Source: Viridothelium virens (taxonomy: Eukaryota; Ascomycota; Dothideomycetes; Trypetheliales; Trypetheliaceae). Taken from it: DNA of 64,000 nucleotides. The stretch is taken from the NCBI GenBank assembly GCA_010094025.1, contig ML991829.1, positions 1 to 64,000 of the forward strand. The letters run 5' to 3'. The notes beneath the pieces are model-generated. The model was given only the letters and a program-made list of their open reading frames with translations, was not told the DNA's origin and made no database searches. Both the position numbers and the translations under genes were made by a program. Below are positions 31,477 through 45,924 of the stretch, one piece after another; position 1 is the first letter of the stretch; each line of letters opens with the position of its first letter.

Positions 31477-33869
31477 ATGGCTTGGACCTTCGACTATGGT
31501 GACGGTTTCGTGCCATTTCTGCAGGATGAAAACCCTGGCGGTCCTGGAAACGATGGAGGCACAACTACTCCGAGATCAAAATTAGCTGAACTCAGGGCCA
31601 AACTCATTGCACGAAGGAATGCAGGCTCCATTACGCCTGTGAACGGGACTTCGTCTCACCATTCTGAGGACGCTCTCACGACAGTCAAGCCAGACGCAAT
31701 GGAATCAACTGCTGCGCCTGTTGTCTCCGAAGTGGACGCGAGCTTGGATATCAACGCCCTTCTTGCAGAGGGTCGTGCCGCCGCGGATGCTAAATCCAAA
31801 CCTAAGAAATCGATTCATCAGCGCAAAGAAGATACGCAGAGTCAACATGGTAGCTCGAACTCCGTCCTACCGAACCAATCTACCGTGCCAAACCAGCAAC
31901 AACCACTTTCTGGTGCAAAGCCGGGCAGTCGCCAACAGCATAGGTTAATCGAATCCGCCGATACTGGGAAGGTTCGCGAGGGCGTCGCAGAGACGTCTCC
32001 AATCAATGTGAATGCAGACGAGAAAGTCGAAACGCGAACAAGCCTTCGCTCGAGGCCGGCGGCTAGAGATGCAGCCCCACAAAATTGCAATTCACCAGCA
32101 CCGGTAAGTGATCTTCCAATTACTAGTTGAGTTCGCGGTTTCATCCCAGGAAATGGGCCATTGCATTAGATAGTGCCATAAGAACTGTCGACGAGCTACA
32201 CCAGCCTTCAATTTGACAACCTCCGACTTGAAAATCTAGAGGAGCCCTATCAGATGTATAAAGTCAAGATAGGATATCAGGCAGAAGTCTTCTAAAGAAA
32301 CTTCCTCGATATCTTATTTGGCGCTTTTTCTGACCTCGTGCAAGGATTCACTGGGGAAGCCTCCCATACCTATGCAGGTTAACAACTTGGTCACGTCTGA
32401 TAGCACCAACATTACTTGTCTCGCTCCCTGGTGGTCGCTAACATTTAGACAGCAGACAACGCCGGCCATGGATGGCCAGATCCCGGATCACCTTTACGAA
32501 TGGCTAGAAATGACTGGCTGGTTTGATGAGCATTATCGCGAAAGGGCTTTAAATCGTCATAGAAGGCGCAAGAAATTGAGCCACGAGTTGGCTAAACTCG
32601 CCCAAGAGGACGAAGCTGACAGAGGCTTCTTGGCGCAAGCTCGATCCGCAAGTGTGGCAGAAATATGCAACCCCTCTATGAAGCCAACGCCCTTGGATGA
32701 TCAGCCTCGTACACTGACTGAGGCTTCGTCGCCTCTTCTCGAAAAAGATGCGCAGAGAGGCAGGAAGCGATCTTTTTCGACAGCGCAACGTAATCGCGAG
32801 TCGCAAGGATCAGTCCAGAAATTCGCGCGCAATGATCATGCGGATCGACCTCGACATGTATCAGACTCGCGAGTAAAGAATCACAATGAGCATCCAGGTT
32901 ATCGCGTTAAGGGAGCTGTAGGTGATTCCATTGCTCAACGTCGCCGGACATCCCGCGTTGAAAGTGGCATGAACGGAAGTCCAAATCTACAATCGAAAGG
33001 TACGAGTCCTCGCATCGTGGCCAAACGTGCTGCAGATGGACGACTAATTTGCTCGTAGAGCTCTTTGATCGTCGACTATCCGATCGTATCGATCGATGCA
33101 ATGACAGCTGCTCGATCAACTACGAAGGCCAACACTCTTACGACGGACAACATGACGCTGGACCCGCTACCAGATGGAATGAACGAAGCATAACTGCTAA
33201 CTCAAGGCAAACGCAGGACTACAAACTCTCCCCGCGTGATAAAATGCACTTCTCTCCAAGACTCTTCAAATCGGATCCCCGGTTCAACCATACTAGTACT
33301 AATACCGAGAGCGACGCAGTATCCTTGGAACTTGACAAAGGCGGTCAGTCAAGAGACTCTTCACCCCAAGCGACACATTCAAATTAAGTACGTTGCTGAT
33401 CTCTCAAACTTTAGGAGTTCGATACTTTATGATCAAATCATGGAACCACGACAATGTGTCAATAGCTCAACATGACAGCACCTGGGCAACTCAGGAGAAG
33501 AACAGCAGCCTATTTGAGGAAGCCTTCAATAACTCTCGACACGTTATACTCTTCTTTTCTGTTAACAAGAGCATGGCATTCCAGGGCTATGCACGCATGG
33601 AATCGCGACCAGGTACAGCAGAGCCTCCACCATGGACAAAAGATTTGAAGTGGAATACCTCCCCGCCCTTTAGTATTCGCTGGATCACAATTGCAACTAC
33701 ACACTTTCGACTGGTGGGCCATCTGAAAAACTCATATAATGAAGGACAGGCTGTTTTGGTGGGGCGCGATGGACAGGAAATTGAAGCAGAATGCGGCGCG
33801 GAACTTTGCAGGATAATTGATGAGGAGAGTCAAGCTAATCGAACCTGGCACTACCGAAATGGCCACTGA
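31477..33869 (+). CDS. YTH-domain m6A reader of the YTHDC1 type
   Basis: Binds N6-methyladenosine in RNA (family knowledge). Supported exons: 31477-32103, a frame open from about 32273 to 32999, 33059-33343 and 33415-33869. The last two introns (GTACGA/CTAAT/CGTAG and GTCAGT/TTTAG) are clear. The YTH domain starts at VRYFMIKSWNHDNVSIAQ and ends near GRDGQEIEAECGAELC. Cage Trp residues can be placed in the STWAT and FSIRWITI positions, corresponding to W377 and W428 of human YTHDC1. The GRDGQEIE block is characteristic of the DC1 rather than the DF branch. Upstream is a helical block (HLYEWLEMTGWFDEHYRERALNRHRRRKK). The stretch 32104-32470 is unresolved. If exon 2 starts at 32273 the protein has about 697 residues, but other readings exist. 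Confidence 0.85.
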
Positions 33870-34416
33870 GAGAATGCTAGACTAAACCAAAACGAACCAG
33901 GAAGAGGAAACACAGCAGCCAAAGACAAAATAACCAGAAAGAAAGGGGGTGAAGGAGTACTCAACTATCGATGATATTGAGGATGCTACCCAAAAAAAAA
34001 AAAAAAACACAACGGATGGAACTAACTCGGGAATGATCTCCTTGATTTTTGCTTATTCTTGCTCAATCTTGCTACAACTTGCTTAAATGGACATTTACCC
34101 CAAGATAACCCTGTATACCTAAGTAGCAACCAAATCAGAATCTATTGCAGTCCTCTCTATCCGTCAACCTCGTCCATCTATCTATCTAAATGTCTATCGT
34201 ACGAGAATCCAACGATATATCATCTTCCTTTCCCAGTTCTCACTCCATCACAGCGCAGCATCGAGGAATTGCGCTGATCTGTCCTCCGTCCATACATACC
34301 AAGCACAACAAAACCTTCACTACAATACCTCCCCAAAAAGAGCCACTCACCCAGCCCCCCTCAACCCTCAACCCCCCTTCCCCTTCCCCTTCCCCGTCTC
34401 CCCATCCCTTCCCCCC
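33870..34416. other. Convergent spacer, YTH and Mdp1-like 3' flanks
   Basis: About 550 bp including a 16-nt A run (33992-34007) 122 bp after the YTH stop, and a very C-rich stretch at 34340-34415 that ends at the Mdp1-like stop. No gene is supported. Confidence 0.6.
33992..34007 (+). repeat. A16 homopolymer
   Basis: Sixteen consecutive A on the plus strand in the YTH 3' flank. Homopolymer length is prone to sequencing error. It has no visible target-site duplication that would indicate a retroposed tail. Confidence 0.9.
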
Positions 34417-35241
34417 TTAGCCACCATCCCTCCCCGTCCGCGCCCGCCAACTCCGTACCCCACGATCCACCTCCGCCCGCGTCACCCCGTCCCGCACCAA
34501 GCACATGACGACGCCCAGCTTCTCGACCTCGCGGTTGCGGCTCTCGTCGTCGAAGAACAGCATCTCGGCGTACGGAATGCCCGTCGCAGCGTGCAGGCGC
34601 GCGAAATGCGTCATCTTGCTGCCGGGGTAGATCTCGAGGTGGGCGAAAGTGGAGAGGGCTTTGGGGCTGGGGCTGCTCGTGGTGCTGCTGGTGGTGGGGC
34701 TTGAGTGCTTGGATGGTGGTAGTGGTGGTGGAGAGTTAGCTGGAGTGGTGGTGGTGGTGGGGGTGTCGGAAGTGATAGCGGATGTTGATGGCGAGGCGGG
34801 CAGAGGGGAGGAGTCGGCGGCGGGGGAGCATGGGAGTCGGAGGAGGCGCAGCATCTGCCGGGCGAGATCCGGAGTGTGGGTTCGGGATGCGGCGGCGATG
34901 GGGATGCCTTTGGCTTTGGCGGCGTCGAGGATGGAGGTGACGTCTGGGTAGAAGCCGTAGGAGTCGCCGTAGGCGTCGCTGACGGTCAGACCGTCGGAGC
35001 TGGCTTTGAGGGGCGGAGAGACGTGGGTGTCGACCTGGTAACGGTTAGAATCTTGATGGCTATAGGGAGGGGAGGAGAGAAAGAGAGATACCCAGAATGG
35101 CCAAAGCGTGTAGTCGAGATCGAAGACAAGGAGTTTAGGGAGAGGACCGCCATCGGTGAAGGTAGATGGCTGGGAAATGGTACCGGATGGTGACGTGGTG
35201 GGGGTGGTGGTAGCTTGGTTGAGGTTTTTGGTACGGGGCAT
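34417..35241 (-). CDS. Magnesium-dependent phosphatase-1-like HAD phosphatase
   Basis: HAD-superfamily acid phosphatase. Exons are 35092-35241 and 34417-35034; the 57-nt intron is in frame (GTATCT, branch TCTAAC, TACCAG), and splicing restores the invariant LWPFWVDTHV sequence. About 255 residues. The catalytic DxDxT motif is D41-L-D43-Y-T45. The second motif region is [16 protein letters not shown], and the third is [18 protein letters not shown] with the metal-binding DD. Between motifs II and III is a Ser/Thr/Pro-rich insertion of about 60 residues (roughly 130-190), absent from typical Mdp1. The long frame appears to start at 35388, but that codon is TTG; ATG 35241 (MPRTKNLNQ) is the plausible start. 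Confidence 0.88.
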   Translation of the reverse strand: MPRTKNLNQATTTPTTSPSGTISQPSTFTDGGPLPKLLVFDLDYTLWPFWVSLFLSSPPYSHQDSNRYQVDTHVSPPLKASSDGLTVSDAYGDSYGFYPDVTSILDAAKAKGIPIAAASRTHTPDLARQMLRLLRLPCSPAADSSPLPASPSTSAITSDTPTTTTTPANSPPPLPPSKHSSPTTSSTTSSPSPKALSTFAHLEIYPGSKMTHFARLHAATGIPYAEMLFFDDESRNREVEKLGVVMCLVRDGVTRAEVDRGVRSWRARTGRDGG

Positions 35242-36323
35242 GATCGATACGATATCGCGGAAAGTTACGGAGGGTAAGTTTGAAAGATAGAGAAGGAGAA
35301 GGAGTAGGCTGGACGTTAAGAAGGATTTACTCAGATTGAAGTTTGCCACCTTGTAGGCTTCTGCCCAAGACAGAGACGGCGCCCACAATAGTGAAAATCA
35401 GAATGCCAAGGAAAGCCTAAAAGAAGCATTACATTACGAGGAATCTTAGACAAAATCTTAGACAAAAAGGCAATAATGCCGCCCTGCTGAACCTTCAAAG
35501 AAGAGGGTTTGGCGAGATATACCTAAAGTGCTTGTATTGGGTAGGAATCCCTAGCCTAGCGGATGCAAAGTTGGCAGAAAATTTGGCCGCACTGACTCCT
35601 GCCTCGGGCGTTTCTCAGGACTATTAAACAGACCACTACAGACATATACCTTTGTTCAGATTGTTGACTAGTTGATGGCAGGAAACTGTACTAGCGTTAG
35701 AGATAGGCATATGGACGGTAAATTTCGACTTGTGCTATATGATTTTTTGTACCCTACGGTATTTCTCTATTGGAGATCTATATACTTGAGCTCCTCCCTC
35801 TGATTCGGTCCTGTTTCCCTACAAAGCGTGAAGGAAAGAGCAGTAGAACAAAATGCCAGAGGATATGTGTATAGGAAAAAATTGGGTTGAACGACCAGTT
35901 GATGTCTGGGCAAAGACCTCCAAGCGCAGGAGAAAATCATTACATGGTTCCCAGAGCTCTTCGACCAACCACGCACCATCGCCGAACACGCACAACGATG
36001 AGCTTGTCTAGAGGAGGGAGGATCGAACCGAAACAGCGGCGCTACCGGAAACGAAATAAAACTGGAGGAAGGCAGCAGCCCATCCGTTCTCTCCCGGGCT
36101 TGCAAATTTGTGAATAGAAACATATGATGTAATGTGAAGGAGAGCGCTCACTTTGCCGAACCATCCTCAGCCTCCCCAATGTTAAATAACCCGGAAATCG
36201 ACATATGGAAAAATACCCCGAGGACAGAGTTGGTATCGTAACAACGCCAATGCCATGCTCGCTGGAATATTTTCGATCATAAGGCCATCCATGGACAAAA
36301 AAAAAAAAAAAAGAGATTTCGAC
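35242..36323. other. Intergenic region between the Mdp1-like and fusion transporter genes
   Basis: 1.08 kb with no supported gene. Frames at 35767-36123 and 35887-36117 are motif-free. An A16 run lies at 36297-36312, next to the end of the fusion gene. Confidence 0.6.
36297..36312 (+). repeat. A16 homopolymer
   Basis: Second 16-nt A run of the window (T run in the sense of the adjacent minus-strand gene), 12 bp beyond its stop codon. Confidence 0.9.
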
Positions 36324-39134
36324 TTAGCCGTCTCTTCTGACCGGCCTCCCCTCGATGTGTTCCACCATATTCCTCTCTCCACCATCACTCCCGCTCTTCC
36401 AACTGCACCTCTTTATCTTATCACTCCACCGTTTCACCTTCTTGTCAGATGCACGGCAGTAATCTTCAAAACTGGAAATTGCACTATGTCCTTCATTATG
36501 CCGTGTATGTCGTCCTAGGACGCGCTCTTCCTTAGAGTGATCAACTTGTCGACGCGCTCTCCCATCCCCATTGATCCAAAGCGGGAGTAGCACGCCCGCT
36601 GCAAAAGCAGCAACGACGATGCAGAAGGAATACTGCGCGCCCCGACTCTTCGACACCGCATACATGATCGGCGGGAACACCGCACCTCCAGAGATCGCTG
36701 CAGTCAAGAGCGCGGACGCATCTTTGGTGCGAGCACCCATACCTCGCAGACCGGTGGTGAAGATGAGGGAGAACAGAGGCCCTTCGAAGAGATACACGAT
36801 AATGATCAGTGCGGCAGGAGTAGCGCCGGAGAAATTCATACACAACGCTGTGAAGAGGACAGCACCAGCGTAGCAGAAAAGTAATATCCAGCGCGGCTTC
36901 ATGAAGAAACCCGCGAACGCAGCGAGGAATCGACCGACGGCGAAGGCCGTGTGACCGATGGCTTGGTGGTTGATGGTATTTAGGCTAGGGTTAACTTGGC
37001 TCATGTACGACGAGAAGGAGGTGCTGACGGATTCCTGGCCACCGACGTAGCAGAATTGGGAGAAGACGGCAAGCGCGAAAGTGATGTATAGGACCTTGAC
37101 TGTCAAGGGGGATGACCCGGGTCGCCAAAGCTCGAAGGTGGCATCGTTTGCATAGTCTGACCGTTCCGCGATATCAGCGAGTTCGGCATCGGTAGCCTCG
37201 GGAAGTGGGAGATAGTGGTAAGCGAACGCAAGAAGAGCCATGAATAGAGCGATGCTGAGGTATGTCCACTGTACGTCGATCAAAGAAGGCGCATTGAAGA
37301 CGTTGCGGAAAAGGACCTTGTTTGCCAGCAGAGGCGCAAAGATGGTGCCAGTGGCTTGCACCCCTTGCGAGAAATTGAGTCTGATTTCTCCATATTGCTG
37401 TGGGCCACAGAGCGCAATGAAGGGATTAGCAGCAATTTCTAAGGTGGATAGACCAAGTCCGACGATGAAGTTCGACACAAGAAAGGCGGGAAATGATGTG
37501 AGGACTGAAGCCGGCCAGAAAACCAGTGTCCCAATTGCGTAGATGACAAGTCCAACAGTGTAACAGGCTTTGAAACCCCAGTATCTCAAGACAAGGCGAC
37601 CAAAGGTCAGTGGAGCAACTAGGTAACCAGCGTAATAAGCACTATGGAGGCCGACTGTCATGCCCGGCGACATTCTAGCCACCAGTTGGAACTGAGAGTT
37701 CAAGACGTCTAAGAGACCATAGGCAAACCCCCAAATCAAGAAGAGGAAGGTGACCATAAGTACAGGGAACAGAGATTCTTTGTTCGTCATATACACCATG
37801 CTCTTCTTACGCTTCATGTTCACAAAATCAAAGAAATTCGGGGTGGCCGGTGCTGTATACCCGGTTGTATTCGTCATCGCGGTTTCACTTCTCTGAAAGT
37901 GGTGGACTTCGGGAAGCTCAGTCATATCAGGCGTCGTCAAGAAGTCCATTATGGCCACAGGCTCATCACTTTGCGAAGCAGTCGCATTTGGCGGAGTCCT
38001 TCTCGCCTGGATAGATGGAGTCGACACTGAAGGAATGCGTTGGGAAGCCGTGAAGTCTAAGGCTTCTATCCCAGTAGTTGTTGAGCTCTTCCTGGATGTT
38101 TCCCCGGGATCCCGTAATAAATGTGGCAGGAATCTGGAGACCAGAGGTTTCAAGCCCGGCACGCAACCGCACATGATTCCTAGGTTTACTTCCACGGCCG
38201 ACCACATGTAAGAAAGAGAGGCATACCACGAAAAATCATCTTCTTCGGAGTTGCGTGAGGATGATTGGTGCTGCGTAACTTCTGTAAAGCGGGAGAGCGC
38301 TGCATTCTCCAAGTACGCAATGCGGACAACATCGATGGCAGCGACAAAGATACCGAAGCCAAATGTAACGATGAGGATGATCTTTTGCTTCTTAGGTAGC
38401 TGCATTGCGGTCAAGATTGGCATTGGCAGGAACAGAATGGCCAAATCCGTGCTGATATTTACTGGGGACGAAGACAGATACACTCCTATAATGTCTACGC
38501 AATGTGCTGAGGAGGGAGGCGCTGCATCAAAAGCAGCACCGACTGGTCGACATTGGAAAACATTTAAAAACGTGAGGGCAATGCCGGCGAGGTTCACCAC
38601 GAGGAGCGTACCAATCGTGAACCACCGAAAGACCTTTTGAACCTTTGAGAGTGAAAGGTAAAAGACCAAGATTGACGTCTTTGTGGCCATCAACGCGGGA
38701 TTCTAAAAGCATGTGAGCCTACGATGATGAAACGACAATGCGACAAAACACTAACATAGATTACAGAAAAGGCATATTCCGACTTCTGTAGTGGTCGTCG
38801 CGAGGACTCCGGCACATCGATTTCATGCTTCCCCAGGCCTACAGAAGTTCCATAGCAGATGGAGAAGGAAAGTCCAAAGGCAAGGATCTGAAGACCCAGA
38901 ATTAGTAAACAATTCTGTTGACCACCAGGAAGTTCGCTTTGCTTCTTCCACACAACGTACCCACGCCAGAACCATAAAATAGTCATCCCAAGATACTCGA
39001 TGAACAATTCCAATACGCGAGACCATCCGCAGAGACACGAAGACGAAGGAGCAGGCAACCATCGCCGTCGTGACCGCGAGTACAACATCAGTCCGCGACG
39101 CGACTGGACCGGAGTCCAGTGGTCCTCCAGCCAT
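36324..39134 (-). CDS. Fusion of a PTH11-type 7TM rhodopsin domain with a FucP-like MFS transporter
   Basis: Exons are 38961-39134, 38756-38887 and 36324-38702, giving about 894 residues. Introns at 38888-38960 and 38703-38755 have good signals, and the joins read VLAWILAFGLSF and VIYNPALMATKTS, both typical of fungal rhodopsin-domain (PTH11-like) proteins. Seven helices can be followed to about residue 280, including SWDDYFMVLAW, NVFQCRPV, LPMPIL and the YMWSAVEVNLGIMCGC block. The usual cytosolic tail follows, with FFDFVNMKRKKSM. Without any stop, a second 12-helix unit then begins (ESLFPVLMVTFLFLIWGFAYGLLDVLN). It carries the FucP-family LEIAANPFIALCGP and RLNFSQGVQATG signatures. The C-terminus is long and charged. 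The arrangement suggests one polypeptide coupling sensing to sugar transport, but two genes read together cannot be fully excluded. Confidence 0.85.
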
Positions 39135-40055
39135 GGTTGCAAAGACAGCGGTAAAGCTATGGTGGTTTCCCTGTTGTTATCTTCGGAGACATGGTTCGAA
39201 GGCGTGACGTAGCAATAGACTTGGAACCCCCCTCAACGCGTCTGCAGGTTCAGATCCATCGTCGTCCGAGAGCCCCACGACGTCCGCAAGGTGACGGGCA
39301 GAGGCGAGGGATATAAGTTTGGGGAAGCACTAAGAGCGGAGTGCGAAAAAGGTTGGGGTAGAAAGAGCTTGCAGCCCGACACGCCATCCATCATGGTGGA
39401 TGGTTGTGCCGTCCCTCGTGGGCACCGCGCGGGTGGCGTGCAAGTGGAGACTCAAACGAGGTGCTTGAGGGTCTCTCTCGGCCGCTGGAGGGATCTTCCT
39501 GGGCCTCACCCATCTGTGCTGGGTGGACTCGAGCCCCTTGGCGATGACGAAAGGGTATCATCCGGAGTCGTCCCCGGCGCCGGTAACCCGGTTGTCCCAA
39601 ACGTGGAGCAGAAACCCCGCGGGATCCAGCCATCCGATTGGTTCGGAGCTGATGCTTCTATGCTCAATATGTGCTAGATTGGGAGTGGCTGTCCTCAACA
39701 GCGATATCCCTGCGAAACTCAATTGAGTCCGTAAGCAGAATCACCGATAAATATTGAAATTGGAGATCTGCACGGGAACGATCCTTTCTTCGGATGCTTA
39801 CCGAAATGAGAGGCTGGATGTGATAAAATTAATACTCGAAACCATTTATTGAAACAGTAGTAAGTGCTCATCATTCGATTGGAGATGGATCGATTCTTGT
39901 TTTGGGGTTTAAAATCTGGAGCTACTTCTGTTCGCCGCATCGCTATTAGACACTAGTAAACCAGATCACACGCCCTCAAATGCTTGCAATTTGCCAAACA
40001 ATTATGCACAGATGCCAATCACTTCCTACTCAACTAAGAGAGAAAACCGTGGCTT
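39135..40055. other. Intergenic region upstream of the fusion gene
   Basis: 920 bp. The GC-rich part (39250-39650) contains a plus frame (39291-39677) without motif; the rest is AT-rich. It should contain the promoter of the fusion gene and the 3' flank of the CFEM-like gene. Confidence 0.6.
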
Positions 40056-40950
40056 TCAAAACAAGCCAAAGATGCCAAGGACAATGGCCAAAGCGCTTCC
40101 AGCTGGAACCACCAGAGCATCAGCAGCGGCACTTGAAGATGTCATAGCAGTACCAGAGGCTGAGCTGGAAGCGCTTGAAGAGCCGCTGGAGCCAGCGCTA
40201 GTCGCTGTGGCGGACGTAGAGCCAGACGAGGTAGAGTTGCCAGTAGCTGACGCCGCATGGGTAGAAGTCGAGGCAAACCTAACAATTTTCAAGTCAGAAT
40301 TTCTTGCTTTCCATAACTCGTGACCATCCTCTTCCAATCTGCTCGACGCAGACAAAGATGTGTGGAAACATGCGATTGTTGATGGCTGAGATTACTTACT
40401 GGCTTGCAGCTTGGCAGTACTGCTGCACCTGCTGCTGGACCTGCATGATCTGTAAGCAAAGAGCATCGATCGTGCATGAACCGCAAAACTCACCGAAACG
40501 CCTGCCTGGTCACCTGGGCAGTTGTTGTAGCATCTGTAGATCCATGTCAGACCTCATCTAAAAATTACACACGCGCCTGGGATGAGGCGTAGAGGACAAG
40601 GCGGTGGAGTACGTACGTCTGAAGGTTCTGGGCGTTTGTGCACCTGGCATCATCATTAGCAAGAGTCTCGGAGCTTTGGCCAAGGTATACTCAACGTACA
40701 AGCAGCTCCAGTCGTTTCCGGCACACGCGTTCAGTCGTGGCTGGAACTGGCTAACGCAAACGTCGAGAGTGCTGGGATATGTTAGCAAAGAGGGCCCCAG
40801 AGGCTCAGCGAGACTCAAAATGCAAGCCACGCATGGATGTACGTACGTCTGAGCCGCACACGAAGAGGATCCAGAAGACGCGCTCGAGGTCGTGGTCTGA
40901 GCGGCGGCGAAGCCAGCAGTAGCAAGGATCAGAGCGGTTGAGAAATGCAT
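40056..40950 (-). CDS. Small GPI-anchored Ser/Thr-rich protein with CFEM-like 8-cysteine domain
   Basis: Six exons: 40847-40950, 40700-40771, 40617-40643, 40494-40533, 40400-40449, 40056-40278; 171 residues. Signal peptide 1-17 (MHFSTALILATAGFAAA). Cysteines fall at 31, 40, 51, 58, 60, 69, 73 and 93. The order C-x10-C-x3-D-x2-C-x-C, then C-x3-C and a final Cys, is close to the CFEM pattern, though the first gap (8) and last gap (19) are longer than the published consensus. A Ser/Thr/Ala stretch (about 98-150) and a C-terminal hydrophobic tail (VVPAGSALAIVLGIFGLF) indicate GPI anchoring to the plasma membrane or wall. Exon 3 is only 27 nt. CFEM proteins bind haem or serve in wall stability and host interaction; which applies here is unknown. 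Confidence 0.85.
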
Positions 40951-42029
40951 TTTGATTAAGATGTGTATGATAAACAGCTTGCTTGGAAACGGGTAGAAAT
41001 TCTGTATAGGTAGAATGCTTTGCTTAAGATCAAGAATTCGGTGAATGAAAAGTCCCAGAACGAGTGATGGGCGCTTGATAAAGGATGGATGTTTGGATGT
41101 TGGGCAAAAAGGAGAATTTTAAGGGAGGCGCCATATATATGAGGCAGGCGAACCCCAGATTGAGCCCAGACCCTGCTTCTCGATCTGGCGGAGCGAAACA
41201 TGAGCTAGACCTGCTTAGAGTAAAGCGTCATGAACATCGTGTTTTTGAATCCCTTCATTGGCTTTTGCTGCACTGTGCTACCCAGCTCCGGTATGGTCTC
41301 CCGATCAAGGCGGAGACTTCTTACGGTTCCCCCCTCCATAACCCGTTCGTGCCGTGACCTGCAGAATGTATAAGCCCGACGCGCGTCTTGGTTGGAGAGG
41401 GATGGGAGCAATGATAATTCTGTTCGGCGGTCTACGGGTTGCAATGCCTCATTTGCCGCTTGTTTATCTTTTGGGAAACTTTGAGTTGGGTGCGCTGGCG
41501 TGGCTGGGCCGGAGCGTTTTCATTGTTGAGACACGTTGATCGACTGATACTCCGTAATGTGAGAATGAATCGTGCATCTTCAGAGTGATTACCTAGTTGT
41601 TTGTTTCGGCTGTAAGAATTCGGCTCCAATAGAACAATGAAAACATGAACAGAGCTCCCTGCTGACCATCCCCAGATAGAGCTCAGCATTGGAGCACCCT
41701 CCTAATGTTCCGACGCTGATCTCTGCTTTTTCCAATAGTCACATCCGACACGCCCAATAAGTGACCCGCAAGCTGTCGTCAACCGCAAGCACTTCCCGAT
41801 TGCATGCCACACTCGAGACTCTGCAAGTTGTTGGAAATGAGAACATTCTTGGCCAGTGCGACTACTGCTGGACTCGATTCTGTTGCTCGCATCCCTATGT
41901 ATTCATGCCAAGTGTATGTAATACAGCAAGTGAAAGCGCCATTTACCGTAGAAACCTTCGCCTGCCGCCCACTGATCCCACTTAGCCCTGTGCCGACTTG
42001 GACCGTTGATTGGTTCAGTCGCTTATCGT
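40951..42029. other. Intergenic region, promoter of the CFEM-like gene and Rsp5 3' flank
   Basis: 1.08 kb without a supported gene. The plus frames at 41085-41357 and 41761-42127 have no motif and atypical composition. Confidence 0.6.
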
Positions 42030-44955
<2,926 letters not shown>

Positions 44956-45924
44956 AGCTGCAAAGTGCACGTCGCTCGCAAAAGGTACGTCTCTTCAGGA
45001 TAGGACACTTGGAATTAGGAGGAAAGCTACGCTTGGGCTGGAAAGTCAGATGCCAGTAAACGCAAAGTCGTCACGAAGCTTTGTTATCCAGCCCGCCGCG
45101 GGGGGGCTGTGCACATCCAGGCGGCGGCTAACGCTCTGGTGCAGGGATCCAAATGGTGCCGAATGAGATGCAATATCACCAAGCAGAAACGAACGATGCT
45201 TCAAAACGAAGACGATATGTTAAAAGGCTAGATTGGAAAGGTACGGGCGTTGTTGGAGGTCGAGGGCTGAAGTCACTGAGAGCCCCGCGCGAGAAGCGGC
45301 CTAGGTGAGACATCCACTTGCCCAGCGACGTCTACATATTAACAACACTTTGCACCGTCCGTACCTGCTTGCACAAGGCGTCACTCTTACGCTCGGTTCA
45401 CCCATGTGAGAGGTCACCGACACTCGCTTTCGCCCATTTTGCTCTTCTGCGGAAGAGCCTACCATTGCCACAGGACTTATTTCCTTGGCTCTTCTCTGGA
45501 GCTAGTCAACAGAAAGAGATTGATAGCGAGAGTAGGAGCCCATGCCTTGAGCAATCATTGGATTCCATTACTACCTACCGTACCTAGCTTTGAAAGATAG
45601 GGTTCCTTCCAATCTAGTCCGCGATAGTGGAAAGCGGCGATTTTGTACGCCCAAACTATAGAGTCTGCCAGTTCAAGTAACAACATGAAGACGGCTTTGC
45701 ACATGTCGACGATTTTGAGACCAGTGCAAGCTAATAGCCGTTCCATTGATTCCATTTGAGGATTCGAGTCTACTGTTCTCCTGTCTTACCTTCCCCTCCC
45801 ACCTCAGAATTGAATTATATAATACATCACAACCTCGAAGGGAATCTCGCCACTCGCCTCGAACACCTCGTGAAAAAGTTCAGTTGCTGATCGATGGAGG
45901 GCTCTCTGAAGGCGATCTCATCCG
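44956..45924. other. Intergenic region, Rsp5 promoter and Pab2 3' flank
   Basis: About 970 bp without a supported gene. Plus frames at 45318-45600 and the minus frame at 45555-45755 are motif-free. A G7 run lies near 45100. Confidence 0.6.

Noticed and set aside
33992-34007. A16 run as the tail of a retroposed copy
   Set aside because: No target-site duplication and no processed-gene or SINE body upstream; the adjoining sequence is the YTH 3' flank.
39291-39677. 128-codon plus frame upstream of the fusion gene
   Set aside because: Gly/Pro/Arg composition of chance GC-rich sequence; it would overlap the promoter of the minus-strand gene.
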